Of a stretch of DNA of 64,000 nucleotides, positions 58,285-64,000 are shown piece by piece (position 1 is the stretch's first letter; every line of letters starts with the position of its first letter). Source of the stretch: JAVVHH01 sp964235765. Its GTDB lineage: Bacteria > Pseudomonadota > Alphaproteobacteria > Acetobacterales > Acetobacteraceae. The DNA is taken from NCBI GenBank assembly GCA_964235765.1, contig CAXSDH010000007.1:1-64000 (forward strand), given 5' to 3'. Position numbers and translations under genes: made by a program. The notes under the pieces were generated by a model. It saw nothing but the letters and a program-made list of their open reading frames with translations. It was not told where the DNA came from and did not search any database.

Positions 58285-59015
58285 GTCGGCTCCAATAAGG
58301 CGCGGGCGCGGGCGAGGTCGGCCGGCGTGTCCACCCCGAACGGCGCACGGTCCACCCGGGCGCAGGCGATGCGCATGCCGGCCTCGAGCGCGCGCAGTTG
58401 CTCCAGCTTCTCCCGCCGCTCGAGCGGGCTCTCCGGCAAGCTGACGAAGCGGGCGAGCGCCGCGCGCCGATAGGCGTAGATGCCGATATGGTGCCAGAGC
58501 GGCCCCTCCCCGGAAGGGATCGGCAGGCGCGAGAAATACAGCGCCGGCGACACGGCCCGGCCGCGCTCGAAGGCGCAGGCGGCCTTCACCACCGAGGGCG
58601 CCGCCGCCTCCTCCGCGGTCTCGATCGGCGCGACCAGGGTTGCGATGTCGATCGCCGGGTCGAGCAGCGGCGTGATCACGGCGCGGAGCTGCCCCGGGGG
58701 CATGGTGGGCAGGTCGCCCTGCAGGTTGACCACCACGTCGTGGCGGCCTTGCGGGTCGAGCGTGGCCAACGCGGCGTGCACCCGGTCGGAGCCGGAGGGC
58801 AGGCTGGGATCGGTCATGACCGCGACGCCGCCAGCCGCGCGTACGGCCTCGGCGATCTCGGGATCGGCGCAGGCGACGGCGACCGGGCCGATGTCGGCCA
58901 CGCGCGCGAGGTCGAGCACATGCAGGATCATGGCGCGGCCGTCGATGAGGGCCAGCGGCTTGCCCGGCAGCCGGGTGGAGGCCATGCGCGACGGGATGAC
59001 GACGATCGGCGTCAT
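58281..59015 (-). CDS. kdsB: CMP-KDO synthetase (3-deoxy-manno-octulosonate cytidylyltransferase)
   Basis: 244 residues. It activates KDO with CTP for lipid A inner-core assembly. The opening VVIPSRMASTRLPGKPLALIDGRAMI is the nucleotide-binding signature, with NLQGDLPTMPPGQL and HHIGIYAYRRAALARF later. The family's metal-binding Asp lies in QGD. ATG 59015 has no good ribosome site, but begins where homologues begin. It implies a Gram-negative lipopolysaccharide-bearing envelope. Confidence 0.95.
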   Translation of the reverse strand: MTPIVVIPSRMASTRLPGKPLALIDGRAMILHVLDLARVADIGPVAVACADPEIAEAVRAAGGVAVMTDPSLPSGSDRVHAALATLDPQGRHDVVVNLQGDLPTMPPGQLRAVITPLLDPAIDIATLVAPIETAEEAAAPSVVKAACAFERGRAVSPALYFSRLPIPSGEGPLWHHIGIYAYRRAALARFVSLPESPLERREKLEQLRALEAGMRIACARVDRAPFGVDTPADLARARALLEPT

Positions 59016-59124
59016 GCGTTGCGGCAAGTTGATGCGGGCAGGGGCATGGTCATAGGGTGCGCGGCACCATAGGTACGCGATACGGCTGGCGCAACGCCGG
59101 GCCGGACCGGATAGGATGGGACGG

Positions 59125-59427
59125 ATGAACAAAGCACTTCTCGCGATGATCGTGGCGTTGGCCAGCACGGGAGCCAGCACGGGAGCCAGCACGGGAGCCT
59201 GGGCACAGAGCGGCCAGTCGGTGACACAGCCCGCGCCGAATATGGCCACGCCGCAGACCCAGATGAACGACAACCAGCAGCCCGCCAACGCCCGCCGGGC
59301 CGGCGATGCGCAGGTGCAGGGCCAGCAGCTCACCCAGCCCATCCCCAGCCAGAACCAGCCGCAGGCGCAGACCAACAGCAACCAGCAGCCCGGCAACGCC
59401 AGGCAGACGCGGAGCCCGGCCCGCTGA
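59125..59427 (+). CDS. Small secreted Gln/Asn/Pro-rich repeat protein, unknown
   Basis: 100 residues. The signal peptide (MNKALLAMIVALASTGAST...GAWAQ) contains three copies of S-T-G-A coded by a 12-base tandem repeat. The mature part is two about 28-residue repeats: SVTQPAPNMATPQTQMNDN-QQPANAR and QLTQPIPSQNQPQAQTNSN-QQPGNAR. It is strongly hydrophilic and probably disordered in the periplasm. Homology is unknown to me. It lies between divergent kdsB and hisN; GGATGGGA precedes the ATG. Confidence 0.65.
   Translation: MNKALLAMIVALASTGASTGASTGAWAQSGQSVTQPAPNMATPQTQMNDNQQPANARRAGDAQVQGQQLTQPIPSQNQPQAQTNSNQQPGNARQTRSPAR
59161..59196. repeat. Three 12-base tandem repeats inside a signal peptide
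   Basis: GCCAGCACGGGA occurs three times in a row, followed by GCC. The unit is a multiple of three, so changes in copy number alter signal-peptide length by four residues without a frameshift. Confidence 0.9.
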
Positions 59428-59428
59428 C

Positions 59429-60196
59429 TTGCACGACCTGATCGCGGCGGCCGAGGCGGCGGCCGACGTTGCCGCCGCGGTCATCCGCCCCTTCTACCGC
59501 CAGGGGGTCGCTGCCGACGTGAAGGGCGACGCCAGCCCCGTCACCATCGCCGACCGCAGCGCCGAGCAGGCCATGCGCGCCGTCCTGGCGCAGCGCTGCC
59601 CGGAGCACGGCATCCTGGGCGAGGAATATGGCCTCGACCGGCCCGGGGCGCGGCTGCGCTGGGTGCTCGACCCCATCGACGGCACCCGCGCCTTCCTGAC
59701 GGGACGCCCCACCTTCGGCACGCTGATCGGGCTGCTGGATGGCGGCACGCCCATCCTGGGCATCATCGACCAGCCGGTGACGGGCGAACGCTGGATCGGG
59801 GTGGCCGGGCAAACCACGCAGTTTCGCGGCGCCTACGGCCGCGCGGGTTGCCGACCCTGCGCCGAGCTGGCGCACGCGGAACTGTCCGGGACCTCGCCGG
59901 AGGTGTTCGACGCCGGGCAATACGAGGCGTTCCGCCGCTTGCAGGCCGCGACCCGCCGCACCAGTTGGGGCGGGGACTGCTACGCCTACGGCCTGATCGC
60001 GCTCGGCGCCATCGACGTCATCGCCGAACCCGGCCTCAAGGTGTGGGACTGGGCGGCGTTGGTGCCGGTGATCGAGGGCGCGGGCGGCCAGATGCGGGAC
60101 TGGCAGGGGCGCACGCTGCATCCGGACGGCGAGGGCAGCGTGGTCGCGGTCGGCGACCCCCGCCTGTTGGCGCAAATCCTGCCCTTGCTGGCCTGA
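59429..60196 (+). CDS. hisN: Histidinol-phosphatase, inositol monophosphatase type
   Basis: 255 residues of the IMPase fold. The metal-binding motifs are GEEYG, DPIDGTRAFLTG and WDWAALVPVIEGAGG, as in HisN-type histidinol phosphatases, which carry out the next-to-last steps of histidine synthesis in alphaproteobacteria; inositol phosphate phosphatase is the alternative. The start is taken as TTG 59429, one base after the previous gene's stop, because the conserved part begins right there and no ATG/GTG lies nearby. RBS is weak (GGAG 14 bases upstream). Confidence 0.85.
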   Translation: MHDLIAAAEAAADVAAAVIRPFYRQGVAADVKGDASPVTIADRSAEQAMRAVLAQRCPEHGILGEEYGLDRPGARLRWVLDPIDGTRAFLTGRPTFGTLIGLLDGGTPILGIIDQPVTGERWIGVAGQTTQFRGAYGRAGCRPCAELAHAELSGTSPEVFDAGQYEAFRRLQAATRRTSWGGDCYAYGLIALGAIDVIAEPGLKVWDWAALVPVIEGAGGQMRDWQGRTLHPDGEGSVVAVGDPRLLAQILPLLA

Positions 60197-60209
60197 ACGG
60201 AGCGAATCC

Positions 60210-62075
60210 ATGCTGCGAGCCCTCCTCCTGCTGCTCCTGCTCCTGGCGTCCGGCGCCCAGGCGCAGACCACGCGCAGCCACGCCATCACCATCCTCGGCA
60301 CGCCCGCGCTGCCGGCGGACTTCCCGTATTTTCCCTATGTGAACCCTCAGGCGCCGAAGGGCGGCGAGACGGTGTTCGCGATGGTTGGCAGCTTCGACGG
60401 CTTCAACCCCTACATCCTGCGCGGCAACGCGGCCTTCGGGCTGGGCGCCAGTTGGCAGCCCGGCGTGGGCGGCACCGCGGCCGGGTCGGCGGGCGGGCAT
60501 GTGTGGGAAACCCTGCTGGTCGGCTCGGCCGACGAGGTCGCCACGGGCTATGGCCACCTGGCCGAGACCGTCGAGTTGCCGGCCGACCGCATGTGGGTCG
60601 CCTTCGAGATCCGCCCCGAGGCGCGCTTCGCCGACGGCTCGCCGGTGACGGCGCATGACGTGGCCTGGACGTTCAAGACCCTCATGGAGCAGGGCCGGCC
60701 CTCCGTCCGCGTCGCATACCAGGACGTGGCGGACGCGGTGGCCGAGAGCGATCGCCGGGTGGTGTTTCACTTCAAGTCGAACCAGAACCGCGAACTGCCG
60801 CTCGCCGTCGGCGGTCTGCCGGTGTTGCCGATGAAGTGGTGGGCGACGCGCGATTTCAGCAAGCCGCTGACCGAGCCGCCGCTAGGGTCCGGCCCCTATC
60901 GTGTCGAGCGGTTCGAGTTGGGCCGCACCGTCACCTATGCCCGCGACCCGAATTGGTGGGCGCGCGACCTGCCCACGGGGCGTGGCTTCCACAACTTCGA
61001 CCGCGTGCGGCTGGAGTATTTCCGCGATCCGACCGTGGCGTTCCAAGCCTTCAAAGCCGGCCAGATCGACTACCGGCAGGAGAACATCAGCAAGGAATGG
61101 GCGACCGGCTACGACTTCCCGGCGGTACGCCAGGGTCTGGTCCGTAAGGAGGAGATCCCGCACCGCCTGCCGCTCGGCATCCAGGGCTGGATCATGAACA
61201 CCCGCCGGGCCCAGTTCGCGGACCGGCGGGTGCGCGAAGCCCTCGGCCAGGTGTTCGACTTCGAGTGGATGAACAAGAACCTGTTCTACGGCGCGTATAG
61301 CCGCACCCACAGCTATTTCGGCAACACAGAGCAAGAATCCAAGGGCCTGCCAGGCGCCGCCGAGCAGGCGCTGCTGGCGCCGTTCCGGGACGAGCTGCCG
61401 CCGGGCGTGCTCACCGAGCCCTTCCAGCTTGCAGTGACCGACGGCTCCGGCAACAACCGCGACGGCCTGCGGCGTGCGCTCGACCTCCTGAAGCAGGCTG
61501 GCTGGACCATCCGCGACCGCAAGCTGGTGGACGCGCAGGGCAAGCAGATGAGCTTTACCATCCTGCTGCACGACCCGACGCTGGAGCGCGTCGCGCTGCC
61601 CTACCAGCAATGGCTGCAGCGGCTCGGCGCCGAGGTGGGCGTGCGGACCGTCGACACCGCGCAGTTCGAGCGCCTGACCGACGAGTTCGACTTCGACATG
61701 ACGACGATCATCTATCCCGGGTCAGACCTGCCGGGGAACGAGCTGCGCGATTACTATTCCTGCGAGGGCGCCAAGACGCAGGGGGCCGCCAACCTTGCCG
61801 GCGTTTGCGAGCCCGCGATCGACAGCCTCATCGACAGCGCGGTGCGTGCGCAGGACCGCCCGGCGCTGGCCACTGCGGGGCGCGCGCTGGATCGGCTGTT
61901 GCTGCGCAACCGGTATCTGGTGCCGAACTGGCACGACACGAAGTTCAAGGTGGCAACCTGGAACCGCTTCGGCCGCCCGGAGCAGCCGATTCGCGACGGC
62001 TTCGTGTTGGACAGTTGGTGGATCGACCCGGCGCTCGCCGCCAAAACGGACGCCGCGCGCCGAGCCGGCAATTAG
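60210..62075 (+). CDS. YejA-like ABC substrate-binding protein (SBP family 5)
   Basis: 621 residues with signal peptide MLRALLLLLLLLASGAQAQ. The N-terminal ITILGTPALPADFPYFPYVNPQAPKGG and FDGFNPYILRG blocks are characteristic of YejA receptors for peptides such as microcin C in E. coli. The central VTAHDVAWTFKTLMEQG and C-terminal DFDMTTIIYPGSDLPGNELRDYYSC follow. The other yej genes (permeases, ATPase) are not downstream; the next gene is convergent. GGAGCGAA precedes the ATG. Confidence 0.9.
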   Translation: MLRALLLLLLLLASGAQAQTTRSHAITILGTPALPADFPYFPYVNPQAPKGGETVFAMVGSFDGFNPYILRGNAAFGLGASWQPGVGGTAAGSAGGHVWETLLVGSADEVATGYGHLAETVELPADRMWVAFEIRPEARFADGSPVTAHDVAWTFKTLMEQGRPSVRVAYQDVADAVAESDRRVVFHFKSNQNRELPLAVGGLPVLPMKWWATRDFSKPLTEPPLGSGPYRVERFELGRTVTYARDPNWWARDLPTGRGFHNFDRVRLEYFRDPTVAFQAFKAGQIDYRQENISKEWATGYDFPAVRQGLVRKEEIPHRLPLGIQGWIMNTRRAQFADRRVREALGQVFDFEWMNKNLFYGAYSRTHSYFGNTEQESKGLPGAAEQALLAPFRDELPPGVLTEPFQLAVTDGSGNNRDGLRRALDLLKQAGWTIRDRKLVDAQGKQMSFTILLHDPTLERVALPYQQWLQRLGAEVGVRTVDTAQFERLTDEFDFDMTTIIYPGSDLPGNELRDYYSCEGAKTQGAANLAGVCEPAIDSLIDSAVRAQDRPALATAGRALDRLLLRNRYLVPNWHDTKFKVATWNRFGRPEQPIRDGFVLDSWWIDPALAAKTDAARRAGN

Positions 62076-62078
62076 AAG

Positions 62079-62243
62079 CTACTTGCCGTTGCCGTAGGCC
62101 CGCTTGGCCGAGTCGCTTTGGCGCTGATAGGAGCAGTCGGCCGAGGACGCGCGCGAACTGGCGCCGCAGGATGCCTCGGCGATGGTCGGCAACAGAATGC
62201 TGGCACCCAGGACGAGCGCAAGCGCGACGGTGATTTGCTTCAA
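62079..62243 (-). CDS. Small secreted Cys-containing protein, unknown
   Basis: 54 residues when started at TTG 62243: LKQITVALALVLGASILLPTIAEA signal peptide, then a 30-residue mature part SCGASSRASSADCSYQRQSDSAKRAYGNGK with two Cys, which could form one disulphide. GGGAG lies nine bases before the TTG, and a longer in-frame start would place the hydrophobic core too far in. It is three bases from the convergent YejA-like gene. A TTGACA box lies upstream. No homologue is recognised. Confidence 0.55.
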   Translation of the reverse strand: MKQITVALALVLGASILLPTIAEASCGASSRASSADCSYQRQSDSAKRAYGNGK

Positions 62244-62302
62244 GACGGAATACTCCCGATAGCCGTCCATGCATGAGACTCATGTCTCTCAGACGGTCTT
62301 TT

Positions 62303-62331
62303 CCGTTACAGACGCGTTATCAATCTGTCAA
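62303..62331 (-). promoter_or_regulatory. Candidate promoter for the small secreted protein gene
   Basis: On the minus strand TTGACA (62331-62326) is a perfect -35 box, followed after 17 bases by TAACGG (62308-62303), a weak -10. The start codon is about 60 bases further. The region is clearly AT-richer than the rest. Confidence 0.4.
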
Positions 62332-62350
62332 GCGTGAAGCTTCGTTTCGG

Positions 62351-62737
62351 TCAAGGCTGGGCTTTGGAGCCATCGGCAGCGAACTGGTGCAGGTAGGCGG
62401 TGAGGTCGGCCACCTGTTTTTCGTTCTTCAGGCCGGGGTAGATCATCTTCGTCCCGGGCACCTTGGCCTTCGGGTCCCGGATATACTCGGCGAACACCGC
62501 ATCGTCCCAGGTGATGCCGCTGTCGCGGTTCGCCTGGCTGTAGGTATAGCCGGGGACGGAGCCGGACTTGCGCCCGAACAGGCCGTTCAGCACGGGGCCC
62601 ACGCCGTTCTTTGCAGTCGGCCCGACGGCGTGGCAGGCGCGGCATTGCCCGAAGACGCGCTCCCCCGCCGCCATGTCTTGCGCGAGCGCCGGGCCGGCCA
62701 AGGCAAGCAGCAGGGGGAGCACGGCGATGATGCGCAT
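62351..62737 (-). CDS. Class I cytochrome c (c2-like), periplasmic
   Basis: 128 residues with signal peptide MRIIAVLPLLLALAGPALAQ, haem site CRACH (C-x2-C-H) at about residues 34-38, and the axial Met in VPGTKMIYPGLKN. GLFGRKSGSVPGYTYSQAN and WDDAVFAEYIRDPKAKV are cytochrome c2 family features. It shuttles electrons between the bc1 complex and oxidases or other periplasmic acceptors. Start ATG 62737 is the only one giving a proper signal peptide. Confidence 0.94.
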   Translation of the reverse strand: MRIIAVLPLLLALAGPALAQDMAAGERVFGQCRACHAVGPTAKNGVGPVLNGLFGRKSGSVPGYTYSQANRDSGITWDDAVFAEYIRDPKAKVPGTKMIYPGLKNEKQVADLTAYLHQFAADGSKAQP

Positions 62738-62780
62738 GGCAGGCCTTTCAGCGATGGGCAGAAGCTTGAACCGGCCAGTC

Positions 62781-63668
62781 CTATGCCGGTTTCGGGGCGC
62801 TGCCGATCTCGTGGTTCGCCATCGTCTCCAGCGCCCGCACCATGCCCGAGTGGTCCCACGCCTTGCCGCCCTGCGCGGTGCAGGCGTTGAACAGCTCCTG
62901 GCAGGTGGCCGTGTTCGGCAGGCTGACGCCGAGCGCGCGGGCACCCTGGAGGGCGAGGTTCAGGTCCTTCTGATGCAACTCGATGCGGAAGCCCGGCGCA
63001 AAGCTGCGCTCGATCATGCGGTTGCCGTGTAGTTCGAGGATTCGCGACGTGGCGAGGCCGCCCATCAGGGCCTGGCGCACCTTGGCCGGGTCGGCGCCCG
63101 CCTTGCTGGCGAACAGCAGGCCCTCGGCCACCGCCTCGATGGTCAGCGCGACGATGATCTGGTTGGCGACCTTCGTGGTTTGCCCCGCGCCGTTGCCGCC
63201 GACGAGGGTGATGTTCTTGCCCATCAGCTCGAACACCGGCCGCACCCGGTCGAACGCCGCCTGCGGCCCGCCCACCATGATGGTCAGGCTCGCCGCCTTG
63301 GCGCCCACCTCGCCGCCGGAAACCGGCGCGTCCAGGTACTCGGCGCCGGCGGCGTTCACGCGTTCGGCGTACAGCTTGGTCTCGATCGGCGAGATGGAGC
63401 TCATGTCCACCACGATCTTGCCGGCGCTGAGGCCTTCGGCGGCGCCATCCTTGCCGAACAGCACGCTCTCCACGTCGGGCGTGTCGGGCACCATGACGAT
63501 GACGATCTCGGCCCGCTGCGCCACCTCCCGCGCGTTGGCGCAGGCGGCGCCGGCCATGCCCCCGGGAACGCCGCTGCGGCTATGCAGGAACAGCGTGTGG
63601 CCACCGGCCGCCAGGTGCTCCGCCATGGGCCGTCCCATGATGCCGAGCCCGATGAAACCGATGTTCAT
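62781..63668 (-). CDS. 2-hydroxy-3-oxopropionate (tartronate semialdehyde) reductase-like, HIBADH family
   Basis: 295 residues. The opening MNIGFIGLGIMGRPMAEHL is the 3-hydroxyacid dehydrogenase NAD motif (GLGIMG), with DAPVSGGEVGAKAASLTIMVGG and the catalytic Lys in GAGQTTKVANQII. GarR/GlxR-type enzymes reduce tartronate semialdehyde to glycerate in glyoxylate use. ATG 63668 has GGAGAG upstream. It shares ATGA with the upstream SnoaL-like gene. The exact substrate is unproven. Confidence 0.9.
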   Translation of the reverse strand: MNIGFIGLGIMGRPMAEHLAAGGHTLFLHSRSGVPGGMAGAACANAREVAQRAEIVIVMVPDTPDVESVLFGKDGAAEGLSAGKIVVDMSSISPIETKLYAERVNAAGAEYLDAPVSGGEVGAKAASLTIMVGGPQAAFDRVRPVFELMGKNITLVGGNGAGQTTKVANQIIVALTIEAVAEGLLFASKAGADPAKVRQALMGGLATSRILELHGNRMIERSFAPGFRIELHQKDLNLALQGARALGVSLPNTATCQELFNACTAQGGKAWDHSGMVRALETMANHEIGSAPKPA

Positions 63669-64000
63669 GATGTCTCTCCATAGCCATGGGCGATGATCTG
63701 CTTCCAGATGGCGACCTCGTCGGTCAGCAGCCACTCGGTCCGCACCTGGCCGTCCACGATCTCCGCGTGGCTCAGCCCCATGACATAGACGGGGGCGCCG
63801 GTGGGCTCGCCGAAGTGGCCGAAGCCGGAATGCGTGGCGCGCAGCGACCAGCGGAGCGCGATCCGCACGGCCCGGCCGGGCTCGCGGTTGACGGTGGCGC
63901 TCTCCACGCTGAACCGCGCATCGGGGAAGGCGGCGAGGTATCCGAGGTAGAAGCGGTCGATGTCCGCATGGCCATAGAGGGTATCGCCGCCGGGCACGGC
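63665..64000 (-). CDS. SnoaL-like / NTF2-fold protein, partial (N-terminus outside window)
   Basis: The final 111 codons of a gene entering from the right edge. The visible part YGHADIDRFYLGYLAAFPDARFSVESATVNREPG then GRAVRIALRWSLRATHSGFGHFGEPTGAPVYVMGLSHAEIVDGQVRTEWLLTDE is typical of SnoaL-type ester cyclase/polyketide cyclase-like domains. GTG 63997 is in frame but probably internal. It overlaps the reductase gene by four bases. The reaction is unknown; isomerase, hydratase or scaffold roles occur in the fold. Confidence 0.8.
   Translation of the reverse strand, partial: AVPGGDTLYGHADIDRFYLGYLAAFPDARFSVESATVNREPGRAVRIALRWSLRATHSGFGHFGEPTGAPVYVMGLSHAEIVDGQVRTEWLLTDEVAIWKQIIAHGYGETS

Noticed and set aside
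59161..59196. Short regularly spaced repeats considered as a CRISPR remnant
   Set aside because: The 12-base units are directly adjacent with no spacers and lie inside a signal-peptide coding region.
1..64000. tRNA, rRNA, riboswitch, prophage, insertion sequence, defence island or CRISPR array
   Set aside because: No cloverleaf-like or rRNA segments, transposase or integrase motifs, terminal inverted repeats or repeat-spacer arrays were recognised by reading; AddAB is the only DNA-processing nuclease system, and it is a housekeeping one.

Overview
The window is a gene-dense, very high-GC stretch with strong codon-position GC bias. Its gene families (COQ7 hydroxylase, AddAB with TsaE and TrxA next to it, alphaproteobacterial-type phn operon, KdsB and PheA pair, many peptide and amino-acid ABC importers) point to an alphaproteobacterium. 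My best guess is an Acetobacteraceae member such as a Roseomonas-like species. That assignment is inference: there is no rRNA, tRNA, CRISPR array or complete mobile element here. No stretch over 300 bases lacks a gene. Most genes sit in runs with ATGA, GTGA, TGATG or TAATG junctions, so translational coupling is the rule. || Layout. 1-6.8 kb: end of coq7, manganese catalase, a Bax-inhibitor-1 family membrane protein, and the tesA / ybbA / ybbP locus with thpR. 6.9-13.4 kb: a carnitine-dehydrogenase-like gene and a coupled run of PurD-like ATP-grasp ligase, SAM methyltransferase, peptide-binding protein and two permeases without ATPases. 13.5-19.7 kb: a small membrane protein, an orphan MalK/UgpC-type ATPase, an SDR and an Ldh-family dehydrogenase, then a LivK-like gene fragment and a Tat-signal TPP enzyme of visibly lower GC, then a second hydroxyacyl dehydrogenase. 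19.7-25.1 kb: a phospholipase D/cardiolipin synthase-like enzyme, an EEP nuclease, and a GtrA / GT2 / polytopic membrane protein glycan-modification set. 25.1-28.7 kb: cspA with a small partner and a polar amino-acid ABC importer. 28.7-35.7 kb: phnF and the C-P lyase operon phnGHIJKLM plus a DUF1045 gene. 35.7-39.8 kb: SYLF lipid-binding protein, then FNR, ABC-2 exporter and histidine phosphatase. 39.8-47.0 kb: tsaE-addB-addA-trxA. 47.1-57.4 kb: CoA and organic-acid genes (ECH, CMD, CaiB, GST, D-2-hydroxyacid dehydrogenase; two-subunit class I fumarase/tartrate dehydratase, alpha/beta hydrolase; a second peptide importer; MaoC hydratase). 57.4-64 kb: pheA, kdsB, a repeat-rich secreted protein, hisN, a YejA-like binding protein, a small secreted protein, cytochrome c, a GarR-type reductase and the end of a SnoaL-like gene. 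|| How it fits together. The clearest complete system is phosphonate breakdown: PhnF repressor, paired operator-like sites, C-P lyase core complex, PhnM. The AddAB run supplies double-strand-break repair. The CaiB, fumarase/mesaconase-like and MaoC genes could together handle a C4/C5 dicarboxylate, which is an inference. The most intriguing uncharacterised unit is the PurD-like ligase / methyltransferase / peptide-importer run at 7.9-13.4 kb. A second odd item is the apparently exported thiamine-pyrophosphate enzyme, bordered by a fragment of a lost transporter gene.
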